A stretch of 64,000 nucleotides of DNA from DATBLE01 sp963719325 (GTDB taxonomy: Bacteria; Actinomycetota; Thermoleophilia; Gaiellales; Gaiellaceae): positions 1-64,000 of the forward strand of contig CAVRBW010000001.1 in assembly GCA_963719325.1 (NCBI GenBank). Direction: 5' to 3'. Positions 1 to 8,629 of the stretch are shown one piece after another; the stretch's first letter is position 1, and each line of letters starts with the position of its first letter. Under the pieces are notes generated by a model, which saw nothing but the letters and a program-made list of their open reading frames with translations, was not told the DNA's origin and did no database searches. Both the position numbers and the translations under genes were made by a program.

Positions 1-339
1 CGCGAGATCACCCTCTCGAAGCTCAGGCTGGAGGAGGCGCTCGGGCGACCCGTGCGCGCCTTCGCCTACGTGAAGGGCTCGGAGGCGCACTACCGGCTCG
101 TCCACCTCAGCCTGTTGAAGCAGACCGGCTACGAGCTCGCCTTCACCTCGATCTCGGGCTCGAACGGGCCGAGGACCGACCCGTTCCAGCTCCACCGTTA
201 CAACGTCGAGCCCTACCCGTCTCGCACGTTCGAGCTCGTGCTCAGCGGCGCCTGCGACCTGATCGCCGTCAAGGACACGATCGCCGGGACGCACGCCCGG
301 CGGTGGTTCAACGCGATGCTGGGGACATCGACGAAGTAG
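1..339 (+). CDS. Polysaccharide deacetylase family protein, C-terminal part (5' truncated by window edge)
   Basis: The reading frame is open from base 1, so the N-terminus lies outside the window. The visible 112 residues begin REITLSKLRLEEALGRPVRAF and look like the last third of a NodB-type polysaccharide deacetylase, where the strand ending in AFAY and the following helix close the barrel. The metal-binding histidines would be upstream and cannot be checked. The 3' end overlaps the convergent methyltransferase gene by 32 bases. The role is inferred from the family: removal of acetyl groups from a cell-surface glycan, which fits the glycosyltransferase-rich neighbourhood. The internal GTG at 52 is not the start. 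Confidence 0.7.
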   Translation, partial: REITLSKLRLEEALGRPVRAFAYVKGSEAHYRLVHLSLLKQTGYELAFTSISGSNGPRTDPFQLHRYNVEPYPSRTFELVLSGACDLIAVKDTIAGTHARRWFNAMLGTSTK

Positions 340-1108
340 CCGCGGTCCAGGCTGCCGCGACCAGCAGGTTCGAGAGGTTCCGCAAAGCGCCGACGCTCGC
401 GAGCCGGTCGTCCACGCCCTCCCAACGGCGAAGGAGGGCGCTCGTTGCCGGCCGGCTCAACCGGTTCAGGTAGATGAACGGCCCGAAGTAGCGGCCGTTC
501 ACCTCGACGCGTTCGAAGCCCGCAGCGGCGAGGAGCCGCTCGGCTCCCCGCACCGTGTTGAAGTGCTGGCGAACGTGCGTCATGCCCGGCAGCCGGACGC
601 GGGAGGTCACCGCGTTGACGAGCGGATAGAGCGACGTCGTGGCCAGCGGGGCGAAGGTGACGAGCGCGAGCCCGCCGGGCCGGAGTACGCGGGCGAGCTC
701 GCGGAGCGCCGTTCGGGGGTCCGGGAGGTAGCGAACGACCTCGATGCAGAGAACGGCGTCGAAGAGGCCGGCTTCGTAGGGGAGCGCCTCGGCGGCGGCG
801 ACGGTGAGGTCGGCGGTCGGGTTGGCCGTCCGGGCGTGCTCGAGCATCTCCTCGGCCGGGTCGCAGCCGGCGCAGTCGAAGCGCGCGCCGAGCCGCCGCA
901 GCAGGTCGCCCGTGCCGCAGCCGACGTCGAGCAGCTTCGCTCGGTCCGGAAGCCGGTCCAGGTGGCGGGTGAGCACCTGCTCCAGCTTGAGCCGCGAGTA
1001 GGTGAACGAGTCGAAGTAGGGGTCGCGCTCGAATTGCTCGTAGCGACGCTCGAAGAGATCCGCCTGCTCGCGATGCACGGTGACCCCGCGGGGCTGACCG
1101 CTCTCCAC
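308..1108 (-). CDS. Class I SAM-dependent methyltransferase
   Basis: A 266-residue protein with SAM-binding motif I (DVGCGTG, residues 61-67), an acidic post-I position (GCDPAEEML) and a motif III-like stretch RVLRPGGLALVTFAP, typical of Methyltransf_11/25 proteins. The C-terminal 90 residues (MTHVRQHF onward) resemble small-molecule or glycan methyltransferases that carry a lid over the acceptor. The acceptor cannot be read from sequence; glycan methylation is inferred from the neighbours. The gene is divergent from the glycosyltransferase at 1141, with 32 bases between the starts, so the two probably share a promoter region. A GTG at codon 11 is an alternative start. Confidence 0.85.
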   Translation of the reverse strand: MESGQPRGVTVHREQADLFERRYEQFERDPYFDSFTYSRLKLEQVLTRHLDRLPDRAKLLDVGCGTGDLLRRLGARFDCAGCDPAEEMLEHARTANPTADLTVAAAEALPYEAGLFDAVLCIEVVRYLPDPRTALRELARVLRPGGLALVTFAPLATTSLYPLVNAVTSRVRLPGMTHVRQHFNTVRGAERLLAAAGFERVEVNGRYFGPFIYLNRLSRPATSALLRRWEGVDDRLASVGALRNLSNLLVAAAWTAATSSMSPASR

Positions 1109-1140
1109 CCGCTGAGCGTAGCGGTACCCTCGTCACGTTC

Positions 1141-2181
1141 GTGCGGATCGTCTTCGTCACACAGCACGTCGACCCGGGCCATCCCGCTCTCGCTGCGACC
1201 GTACCGAAGGTCCGGGCGCTGGCCGCGGCCGCCGACGAGGTCGTCGTGCTCGCCGACCGCACCGTCCCCGGCGCCCTCCCGGCCAACTGCCGCTCGCGCA
1301 GCTTCGCGGCCCGGTCGAAGCTCGGGCGCGGGCTGCGCTTCACGGCCGGGTTGCTCGCCGAGCTCTCGCGACGGCCTCGACCCGGCGTCGTCGTCGCTCA
1401 CATGTGCCCGATCTACGCCGTCCTCGCGGCCCCCCTGGCGCGCCCGTTCGGCGTTCGCGTCGCCCTCTGGTACACACACTGGAACCCGAGCCGCACCCTC
1501 CGGCTCGCCGAGCGGCTCTCGAACGTGATCCTCAGCGTCGACCCCCGGACGTTTCCGCTCCAGTCTCGGAAGCTGCGGGCGATCGGACACGGGATCGACC
1601 TCGCCGAGTTCGGATGCGCCGCGAACGGGACGCCCCACCCCGACCTGCGCGCGGTCGCGCTCGGCCGCTATTCGAGCGCGAAGGGTCTCGAGACCGTCTT
1701 GCGTGCGATCGGCCTTGCGGTCGGGGAGGGCCTGGACGTGCGGCTCGAGGTGTACGGACCCGCGCTGACCGCTGCGGAGCGGGCCCATCGCGTCGAGCTC
1801 GAAGCGCTCGTCCGAGAGCTGGCGCTCGAGCGGCGGGTCAAGCTCGGCCACGCCGTGCTGCGCTCGGAGGTGCCCGAGGTGCTGGCACGGGCGGACGTGC
1901 TGGTCAACAACATGCGCGCCGGGGCGACCGACAAGGTCGTGTTCGAGGCCTGCGCGAGTTGCGTGCCGGCGATCGCCTCGAATCCCGCGTTCGACACGCT
2001 GCTCGACCCGGAGCTGCGCTTCGAGCGGGAGGACGTCCGGGGCCTCGCAGACCGGCTCGTCGCGTTCGGCCGCCGCTCCGCGGACGAGCGCAGGGCGCTC
2101 GGGGAGCAGCTGCGAGGCCGGGTCGCCGCTTCGCACTCGGTCGAGTCGTGGGCGTCCGCGGTGCTGGAGGCAGCCGCGTGA
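1141..2181 (+). CDS. GT4-type glycosyltransferase
   Basis: A 346-residue GT-B fold protein. The N-terminus MRIVFVTQHVDPGHP is the usual first strand and glycine/proline loop. The C-terminal half has the nucleotide-sugar-binding domain, with a degenerate EX7E element (VFEACASCVPAIASN, around residue 265). It should transfer a sugar from an NDP-sugar to a growing glycan at the cytoplasmic face of the membrane; donor and acceptor are unknown. Starts at GTG. It is followed after 13 bases by a perfect 26-bp palindrome and then by another glycosyltransferase on the same strand. Confidence 0.85.
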   Translation: MRIVFVTQHVDPGHPALAATVPKVRALAAAADEVVVLADRTVPGALPANCRSRSFAARSKLGRGLRFTAGLLAELSRRPRPGVVVAHMCPIYAVLAAPLARPFGVRVALWYTHWNPSRTLRLAERLSNVILSVDPRTFPLQSRKLRAIGHGIDLAEFGCAANGTPHPDLRAVALGRYSSAKGLETVLRAIGLAVGEGLDVRLEVYGPALTAAERAHRVELEALVRELALERRVKLGHAVLRSEVPEVLARADVLVNNMRAGATDKVVFEACASCVPAIASNPAFDTLLDPELRFEREDVRGLADRLVAFGRRSADERRALGEQLRGRVAASHSVESWASAVLEAAA

Positions 2182-2194
2182 CCGCCGCCGAAAG

Positions 2195-2220
2195 CAGGGA
2201 CAGTCCTAGGACTGTCCCTG
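2195..2220. repeat. Perfect 26-bp palindrome between two glycosyltransferase genes
   Basis: Bases 2195-2220 equal their own reverse complement, with half-site CAGGGACAGTCCT. The palindrome ends 6 bases before the GTG start at 2227, so it could be a dimeric-regulator operator, a hairpin affecting translation of the downstream gene, or a copy of a dispersed palindromic repeat. There is no T-tract, so a simple intrinsic terminator is unlikely. Confidence 0.7.
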
Positions 2221-2226
2221 GGTCGC

Positions 2227-3336
2227 GTGGAGACGCAGGTTAGGTTGACCAGAGTCCTCCACCTGCAGAAGGTCGCCGGCATCTCCGGCTCCGAGGCGCA
2301 CTTGCTCTCGCTGCTCCCGCGCCTCCGCGAGCACGGTTGGGACGTGCGGATGCTGATGCTCCACGAGCACGAGCCCGGTGCCTGGGACTTCGCCCGTGCG
2401 TTGACCGACCGCGGCGTCCCTCTCGATGCGATCTCGCTCAGGCGCGACGTCGACCCGATCGCGTTCGTGCACCTGGCGGGATATCTCACCCGTCATCGGC
2501 CGCAGATCCTGCACACGCACCTCGTTCATGCCGACGCCTACGGGCAGATGGCCGGGATGCTCACCCGGGTGCCGGTGCGGTTCTCGACGAAGCACGGGTT
2601 CAACGAGTTCCGTGAGGGGCGGGCGTTCGCTCTCGGCGACCGCACGGTTGCGAGCCTGGCGCACGTCCACATCGCGATCTCGCGCGGTCTCGCCCGCTAT
2701 CTCGCGCAGACGGAGGGCTTCCGCGAGGAGAGCTTCGAGATCGTCCACTACGGGATCACGCCGAACGGCGAGCCGAAGCCGTACTCGGGGGAGGTCCCAC
2801 GGCTGCTGTGCGTCGGGCGCCTGATCCCGATCAAGGGTCACATCGTCCTGCTGCGGGCGTTCGCGGCGGCGAAGGAGGAGATCCCGGGCCTCGAGCTCGA
2901 GATCGCCGGCCGCGGCCCGCTCGAGCCGGCACTACGCGCGCTGGCCCGCGAGCTCGGCATCGCAGACGCGGTCCGGTTCCTCGGCTACGTGGCCCCCATC
3001 CAGGGTGCGATCGAACGCTCCGCGATCGTCGTCGTCCCGTCGATGGGCGAGGGCTTCGGGATGGTCGCACTGGAGGCGATGGAGCGCTCCCGGCCGGTGA
3101 TCGCCGCCGAGATCGGCGGCCTCGGCGAGCTCGTCCGCCACGGCGAGACCGGCCTGCTCGTCGACCCCGGCGAGGCGGAGCCGCTCCGGGCCGCGATCTC
3201 CGAGCTGGCCGGGAACCTGGAGCGCGCGGCGGAAATGGGCCGTGCCGGCCGGAAGCGGGCGCTACTCGAGTTCCTCGAGGACCGCTGCGTCGACCGGACG
3301 GAGCTGCTCTACCGCTCGGCGCTGGCCGCTCGGTAG
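2227..3336 (+). CDS. GT4-type glycosyltransferase
   Basis: A 369-residue GT-B enzyme. The N-terminal GISGSEAHLLSLLPRLREHG loop is typical of GT4 proteins related to WcaL/TagE-type enzymes. The donor-binding domain carries LLCVGRLIPIKG and an EX7E region EGFGMVALEAMERSRPVI (about residues 273-290). It should elongate a surface polysaccharide from an NDP-sugar. Its N-terminal half closely resembles the glycosyltransferase encoded convergently at 3309-4379 (GIGGSERHLLTLLPALGELG, HTHLVH, STKH), so the two are likely paralogues. The GTG start directly follows the palindrome. The last 28 bases overlap the convergent gene. Confidence 0.88.
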   Translation: METQVRLTRVLHLQKVAGISGSEAHLLSLLPRLREHGWDVRMLMLHEHEPGAWDFARALTDRGVPLDAISLRRDVDPIAFVHLAGYLTRHRPQILHTHLVHADAYGQMAGMLTRVPVRFSTKHGFNEFREGRAFALGDRTVASLAHVHIAISRGLARYLAQTEGFREESFEIVHYGITPNGEPKPYSGEVPRLLCVGRLIPIKGHIVLLRAFAAAKEEIPGLELEIAGRGPLEPALRALARELGIADAVRFLGYVAPIQGAIERSAIVVVPSMGEGFGMVALEAMERSRPVIAAEIGGLGELVRHGETGLLVDPGEAEPLRAAISELAGNLERAAEMGRAGRKRALLEFLEDRCVDRTELLYRSALAAR

Positions 3337-4379
3337 ACGTCAGCCGTTCGCTTCGCCATTCGCTCGACCGAGAACTCGCCACGCGCTCGCGCGTAGCCCG
3401 ACTCGCCGAGCGATCCCGCCTTCGCCCTGTCGGCGAGGAGGGTTGTCAGGGCGTCGGCGAGCGCCCCCGGGTCGTCAGGCGAAACGAGTAGGCCGGTCTC
3501 GCCGTCGACGACGATCTCCGGGGCCGCGCTCACGCGCGTCGCCACCACCGGCTTGCCGGCGAGCATCGCTTCGAGCAGCGCCAGGCCGAAGCCCTCCCAG
3601 CGGGCCGGGTGGACCAGCACCTCCGCGCGCCGGTACCAGGCGGCGACGTCGCCGACGCGGCCGGGGAGATAGACGCCCTCGCCGGCGACCGCCTCCAGCC
3701 GTGCCCGCTCGGGCCCCTCGCCGAGGACGACGAGCACGGTGCGCGGCTCCTGCTCGCGGATCCGTTCCAGCGCCCGGATCGCGACGTCGACGCCCTTCTG
3801 CTCGGCGAGCCGCGCCACGCAGAGAAGCACGCGTGCGCCGGCGGGCAGCGGCACCCGGCCGTCGTCGCCCCACGGCTGAGGCAGAGCGTCGAGGCCGTAG
3901 TGGACGACCTCGACCTTCGCCGCCGGGAGGCCGACGCCGTCCACACAGAAGCGGCGAAGCGAGTCGCTGATCGCGATCACCCGCCCCGCCCGGCCCGCGA
4001 GCGCGCGCTCGACGTAGCGGAACGGCCCGAGCCGGAACCGGTCGTCGTTGTGCTTCGTCGAGACCAGCGTCCGCCGGCCGGCGCCGACCGCGCCGTAGAC
4101 GTCCCCGTGCACGAGATGCGTATGGACGAGGTCGGGCCGAAGTCGGCGCACCTCCCGGCGCACCTGCCAGGACAGCCTCGGGTCGAGATCGCGCGGGCAG
4201 GAGAGCCGCACGCATTCGACGCCGAGCTCTTGGTAGAACGGCTCCGGATCGCCTGCCGGATCGTCGAGGCCGAGGAAGACCGCGTCGATCCCGAGCTCGC
4301 CGAGCGCAGGCAACAGCGTCAGCAGGTGCCGTTCCGAGCCGCCGATGCCACGGATCCGGTGAACGTGGACGACTCTCAC
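3309..4379 (-). CDS. GT4-type glycosyltransferase, coupled to asnB
   Basis: A 356-residue GT-B enzyme starting at a GTG (complement of 4377-4379) that overlaps the asnB stop in a GTGA arrangement, so translation is probably coupled. Features: N-terminal HRIRGIGGSERHLL, central HTHLVHGDVYG, ARLAEQKGVDVAIRALERI, and the EX7E region EGFGLALLEAMLAGKPVV. An open frame continues much further upstream, but that extension is asnB read in the wrong frame, so the short start was chosen. It is probably a paralogue of the gene at 2227. Specific donor unknown. Confidence 0.87.
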   Translation of the reverse strand: MRVVHVHRIRGIGGSERHLLTLLPALGELGIDAVFLGLDDPAGDPEPFYQELGVECVRLSCPRDLDPRLSWQVRREVRRLRPDLVHTHLVHGDVYGAVGAGRRTLVSTKHNDDRFRLGPFRYVERALAGRAGRVIAISDSLRRFCVDGVGLPAAKVEVVHYGLDALPQPWGDDGRVPLPAGARVLLCVARLAEQKGVDVAIRALERIREQEPRTVLVVLGEGPERARLEAVAGEGVYLPGRVGDVAAWYRRAEVLVHPARWEGFGLALLEAMLAGKPVVATRVSAAPEIVVDGETGLLVSPDDPGALADALTTLLADRAKAGSLGESGYARARGEFSVERMAKRTADVYRAASAER

Positions 4380-6238
4380 GCCGGCGCGGAGACAGGTGCC
4401 TCCGCCTCGACGTGTACGCGCTGCCAGAGCTCGAGCATCACCAGGCACCAGAGCCTGTGTCCGTGGTCCGAGCGGCCGGCGGCATGATCCTCGAGCAACC
4501 GCTCGACGGCAGCGGCGCGCAGCTGCCCGCGCGACCGCGCTCGATCGTCGAGGAGCAGATCGTGGGCGAGCCCGCGCAGCTCGCCGCGGAACCACTGTCC
4601 GATCGGAACGCCGAAGCCGGTCTTGGAGCGCGACACGACCTCTGGCGGCAAGGCGTCTCCGAACGCATGCCGAAGGGCTTGCTTCCCACGCATTCCACGC
4701 GTCTGCAGCGACTCGGGCAGCGAGATCCCGAGCTCGAGCACCTCGTGGTCGAGGAGCGGCGAGCGCAGCTCGAGGGAGTGTGCCATCGAGGCGATGTCGG
4801 CCTTCAGCAGGAGATCGCCGGGCAGGTAGGTGCTCGCGTCGAGCCGTTGGAGCCCGGCGATCCCGTCCTGGGGCGGCGGGCCGAGCAGGCGCCAGGCGGG
4901 AACAGGCTCCGCGACGAACTCGGGCTCCCAGAGCTGTGCGCGAAGCGGCGCCGGGAAGATCTCCATCAGCCGCCCGTACCGCGCAGGCGCCGGCAACGCG
5001 GCGATCTCGAGCAGCCGCCCCGCGCGATTTGCCTGTGACCGCGGCTCGGCCCGTCCGGCCCAGCGCAGCGCACGCGCGGCGAGGCCCGCTCCCGGGACGC
5101 CGAGCCGGCGGGCAAGCCTCACCGCCGTGTAGCGCTCGTAGCCGGCGAAGGCCTCGTCGCCCCCGTCGCCCGCCAGCGCCACGGTCACGTGCCGGCGGGC
5201 GAGCTCGCTGACGACGAACTGCGGCAGCGCCGCTTCGTCGCCGAGCGGCTCGTCGAACGCCTGCGCCAGGCGCGGTAAGAGCTCGGCCACGTCCGGCTCG
5301 ACGACGAGCTCCTCGTGCTCGGTCGCGTACCGTTCGGCGACGGTGCGGGCGAACGCCCGCTCGTCGTAGCGCTCCTCGCCGAACCCGACGGTGAACGTCC
5401 TCACTGTACCCTCGGCCTTCGCCATCTCCGCGACCACGACGCTCGAGTCGATTCCCCCGGAGAGCAGCGCGCCGAGCGGGACGTCGGCGACGAGCCGCCG
5501 GCGCACGGCCGCGGCGACCGTCTCCCGCACCCGCTCGAGCCACTCGTGGTCGTCGAGCACCTCGGACCGGGGCTCGAGGTGCCAGTACCGCTCGACCCGA
5601 ACCGAGCCCCCCTCGAACACGAGCAGGTGCCCGGGAGGGAGCTTCTCGATCCCCCGGAGCGCCGTGCCGCGCGGCACGTACTGCAGGGCGAGGTAGGCGT
5701 CGAGCGCGGCTGGATCCACCTCCCGCCGGATGCCCGGGAGCTGCAGGAGCGCCTTCAGCTCCGAGGCGAACGCCAGCGTCCCGTCGGCCAGCCTCGTCCA
5801 GAGCAGCGGCTTCTTCCCCACGCGGTCCCGCGCCAGCACGAGACGGGCCCGTGGGCCGTCCCAGAGCGCCAGTGCGAACATCCCCGAGAGGCGCCGGACG
5901 AACGCAGGCCCGTCCTCCTCGTACAGGTGCGGGATCACCGGGGTGTCCCCCGTGCCGCGGACGTCGTGCCCGGTTGCAGCGAGCTGGTCGCGCAGCGCCC
6001 GAAAGTTGTAGAGCTCGCCGTTGAAGACGGCGACGACGTCGCCGGCCTCGTTTGCCACCGGCTGGCCGCCCGTCGCGAGGTCGATCACCTGCAGGCGCCG
6101 GTGACCGAGCACGCAGCGGCCGAGCTCGTCGACGGAGCCCTCGTCGGGGCCACGGTGGACGAGCGCCGCGTTCATGCGCTCGACGAGCGCCGGGTCGGGC
6201 CGGCCGGAGGGAGCGACGAGACCGCAGATCCCGCACAC
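4376..6238 (-). CDS. asnB: Asparagine synthase (glutamine-hydrolysing)
   Basis: A 620-residue AsnB-type amidotransferase. The N-terminus MCGICGL gives catalytic Cys2 of the class II glutaminase domain (to about residue 210). The synthetase domain holds the PP-loop SGGIDSS near residue 256. AsnB makes asparagine from aspartate, ATP and glutamine. In glycan clusters, homologues often amidate sugar acids or precursors instead, and the GTGA coupling to a glycosyltransferase makes that plausible here; sequence alone does not decide. Starts at GTG. The length is normal for the actinobacterial family. Confidence 0.92.
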   Translation of the reverse strand: MCGICGLVAPSGRPDPALVERMNAALVHRGPDEGSVDELGRCVLGHRRLQVIDLATGGQPVANEAGDVVAVFNGELYNFRALRDQLAATGHDVRGTGDTPVIPHLYEEDGPAFVRRLSGMFALALWDGPRARLVLARDRVGKKPLLWTRLADGTLAFASELKALLQLPGIRREVDPAALDAYLALQYVPRGTALRGIEKLPPGHLLVFEGGSVRVERYWHLEPRSEVLDDHEWLERVRETVAAAVRRRLVADVPLGALLSGGIDSSVVVAEMAKAEGTVRTFTVGFGEERYDERAFARTVAERYATEHEELVVEPDVAELLPRLAQAFDEPLGDEAALPQFVVSELARRHVTVALAGDGGDEAFAGYERYTAVRLARRLGVPGAGLAARALRWAGRAEPRSQANRAGRLLEIAALPAPARYGRLMEIFPAPLRAQLWEPEFVAEPVPAWRLLGPPPQDGIAGLQRLDASTYLPGDLLLKADIASMAHSLELRSPLLDHEVLELGISLPESLQTRGMRGKQALRHAFGDALPPEVVSRSKTGFGVPIGQWFRGELRGLAHDLLLDDRARSRGQLRAAAVERLLEDHAAGRSDHGHRLWCLVMLELWQRVHVEAEAPVSAPA

Positions 6239-6298
6239 GGCGAGTCAGCCTAGATCAACCATCTCGCTCGGGGTCCTGGCGCGTGATGAGATGCGGAC

Positions 6299-6997
6299 AT
6301 GCATACGGCGGTGGTCTCCTGCCACGTCGAGCGCCCCCTCGACGATCGCGTCTGGGCGGCGTTCTCTGCCTTGCAGGCCAGACGACCCGGCGGCTTCGAG
6401 ATCGCCGCGCTGCTGCGGCCTCCCGATCAGGCTGCAGGCGAGGACGAGGCGCTCTGGCTCGACCGCGCACGACAGGCGGCGGCTCTCGGTCCGCTCGGCC
6501 ACCACACGCACTGGGGCGGGGTGACGCAGGCGCGGCCCGCAGGGGGCGACCCTGCAGAACGGGTGCGCGCCGAAGCGGAGTGGCTGCGGGAGCGCGGGCT
6601 CGAGCCTCGACTCTTCTGCGGCGGTGGGTGGTACATGGACGAGGGCGTCGCCGGTGTGCTCGCCCAGTTCGGCTACGCAGACTGCACGGCGACGGCCTTC
6701 CGGCCGAGCTACCTCGAGGCCGACGCCCCGCGACTCTCGCTCGCCGCGCCGGCCCGGCTTCGGCTGGGCACGGCTGCGCTCCTCGAGCTCCCTGCGACCC
6801 ACTCGCTCGGAATGGCCGCCCGCTCGGCTCTTGGACCGCTGCCCGCCTACGTTCACGTGTACTTCCACGACACCGACCTGCTGATCCCGAGGCGCCGGCT
6901 CGCGCTCCTGGCGGCGTTGGCGATTCTCGGCTTCCGCTGCCGGAAAGGACGGCTCGACGAGCTGACTGCGGACGACGAAGTCGCGCTGTCGTTGTAG
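6299..6997 (+). CDS. Polysaccharide deacetylase-like protein
   Basis: A 232-residue protein with HHTHWGG at about residues 68-74 and FCGGGWYMDEGVAGVLAQFG near 107-126. These resemble the His-X-X-His metal site region and the RPPYG-like loop of NodB-family deacetylases, in diverged form. YVHVYFHDTDLL near the end fits the closing His-containing strand. Probable function: de-N- or O-acetylation of a surface glycan. The family assignment is tentative because the first-strand Asp-Asp motif is weak (SCHVERPLDD). The gene stands alone, divergent from asnB with 60 bases between starts, and lies 47 bases before the sugar-phosphate transferase. Confidence 0.6.
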   Translation: MHTAVVSCHVERPLDDRVWAAFSALQARRPGGFEIAALLRPPDQAAGEDEALWLDRARQAAALGPLGHHTHWGGVTQARPAGGDPAERVRAEAEWLRERGLEPRLFCGGGWYMDEGVAGVLAQFGYADCTATAFRPSYLEADAPRLSLAAPARLRLGTAALLELPATHSLGMAARSALGPLPAYVHVYFHDTDLLIPRRRLALLAALAILGFRCRKGRLDELTADDEVALSL

Positions 6998-7044
6998 CCA
7001 TGGCCAAGGGGCCGGAAGTGGCCCGAGTAAGATGAATCGTCACC

Positions 7045-8577
7045 TTGGCCACAAGGGAAGCTCCACCCACGGACCCCGCGACCGCCCCCGGCCCAGGGGA
7101 AGCTCGCGACTACGTCGCGGCGGTCGAGGATGTCCGCCGCAGCCGGCCGTATCTGCTCTCGCCGACCCCGCTGCGCCACTTCTCGATCCGCGCCGCGAGC
7201 GTCCTCGCCCTGCTCGTCATCGACCTCGGCTCGGTGGGGTTCGCCCTCTACGGCGCTCTCGCGTTGCGCGAGGTCTACTACGGGCACGACCCGATCCTCT
7301 GGGGCGTCCTCTGGGACGCGGAAGGGGAGTGGTTCGCGTTCGTCGCGCTGATCACGATGCTCGTCTTCTGGCGGGCCGGCCTGTACGCGGAGCGCGAGTA
7401 CCGCGCCGGCTTCGGGCGGATCGTCTCGTCGCTCGTCGTCGTCGCGCTGCTCGTGCTCGCCTTCGGGCTCGGGACCGGGCACGACTTCACCACCTTCGGC
7501 ATCATCCCGACCGCCCTGATCATGACCGCCGTCCTCGACGGCCTGCTCCGCGGCAGCTACGACATGATCAGCGGCGAGATCCTTCGTACCCTCGGAGTAC
7601 GGCGACGCGCGATCGTCGTCGGCGAGGGCGAGCACCTCGACCATCTGCTTCGCACGCTCGGCCCGGATCGCGGTGGCATCGAGTACGAGCTCGTCGGCGT
7701 CGTCAGCAGCGCTCCGGACGAGCGGCGCACTCTCCCGCATCTCGGCCCGGTCGAGAGCCTGCGCGGCGTGCTCGCTGCAAACCCCGCAGACGAGCTGGTC
7801 GTCACCGACTCCGACTACAGCGAGCGCGACCTCCTCCAGATCGTCGAAGCAGCCCACCGCAGCGGCGTGAAGGTGCGCATCGCGCCGAGGATCACCGAGC
7901 TGCTCGTCCAGCGAGCCGACTACGTGCCGGGACAGGGAGCGCCGCTCTTCGAGCTGCGGCCGCCGGTGTTTGCCGGCGCCGACTGGCTGGTGAAGCGCTC
8001 GTTCGACCTCGCCGTCAGCAGCGTCGTCCTGGTCGTCGGCCTCCCGGTCTGGCTCGCGATCGCGGTCGCGATCAAGCTCAACGCGCGCGGGCCGGTGTTC
8101 TACCGCGATCCGCGGATCGGGCTCGGCGGCCAGGAGTTCGAGATGTTCAAGTTCCGGACGATGGTCGCCGGCGCAGCCGAGCAGCAGGCGCAACTCGAAC
8201 GCCGGAACGAGGCGGAGGGGGCGCTGTTCAAGATCCGTGACGATCCGAGGGTGACCCGTGTGGGCGCTGCGCTCCGGCGCTTCTCGATCGACGAGCTGCC
8301 GAACATGCTCAACGTCCTGCGCGGCGAGATGAGCCTGGTCGGGCCACGGCCCTTGCCGCTCCGCGACTACGCCCTGCTCGAGGAGTGGCACCGGAAGCGC
8401 TCGGACGTGCTGCCCGGGATGACCGGGCTCTGGCAGATCTCCGGCCGGTCAGATCTCTCCTTCGACGACCTCGTCCGGCTCGACTTCTACTACCTCGAGA
8501 ACTGGTCGATCTGGCTCGACATCTCGATCCTCGCGAAGACCCTGCCGGCGGTCCTCGCCCGGCGCGGCGCGTACTGA
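7045..8577 (+). CDS. Undecaprenyl-phosphate sugar-1-phosphate transferase (WbaP/WcaJ type)
   Basis: A 510-residue polyprenyl glycosylphosphotransferase. The first 170 residues hold about four membrane segments, followed by a Rossmann-like CoA_binding_3 region (RRAIVVGEGEHL). The bacterial sugar-transferase domain covers about 315-505: KRSFDLAVSSVVLVVG membrane hairpin, KFRTM, DELPNMLNVLRGEMSLVGPRP and PGMTGLWQISGRS. It transfers a hexose-1-phosphate from an NDP-sugar to undecaprenyl phosphate, the first step of lipid-linked glycan assembly. The TTG at 7045 is used because an in-frame stop lies four codons upstream; a later GTG is possible. Confidence 0.93.
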   Translation: MATREAPPTDPATAPGPGEARDYVAAVEDVRRSRPYLLSPTPLRHFSIRAASVLALLVIDLGSVGFALYGALALREVYYGHDPILWGVLWDAEGEWFAFVALITMLVFWRAGLYAEREYRAGFGRIVSSLVVVALLVLAFGLGTGHDFTTFGIIPTALIMTAVLDGLLRGSYDMISGEILRTLGVRRRAIVVGEGEHLDHLLRTLGPDRGGIEYELVGVVSSAPDERRTLPHLGPVESLRGVLAANPADELVVTDSDYSERDLLQIVEAAHRSGVKVRIAPRITELLVQRADYVPGQGAPLFELRPPVFAGADWLVKRSFDLAVSSVVLVVGLPVWLAIAVAIKLNARGPVFYRDPRIGLGGQEFEMFKFRTMVAGAAEQQAQLERRNEAEGALFKIRDDPRVTRVGAALRRFSIDELPNMLNVLRGEMSLVGPRPLPLRDYALLEEWHRKRSDVLPGMTGLWQISGRSDLSFDDLVRLDFYYLENWSIWLDISILAKTLPAVLARRGAY

Positions 8578-8629
8578 TCCTGCGTGGGAAGCGTGGGCGG
8601 GCGCCGCGGCGGCGACTAACCTTGAGCCC

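Noticed and set aside
607..2136. A 509-codon minus-strand open frame
   Set aside because: Antisense to a well-supported glycosyltransferase and running on in the wrong frame through the methyltransferase.
3309..6236. An apparent 975-residue protein joining asnB and a glycosyltransferase
   Set aside because: The upstream two thirds is asnB translated in the wrong frame; the real glycosyltransferase starts at 4379.
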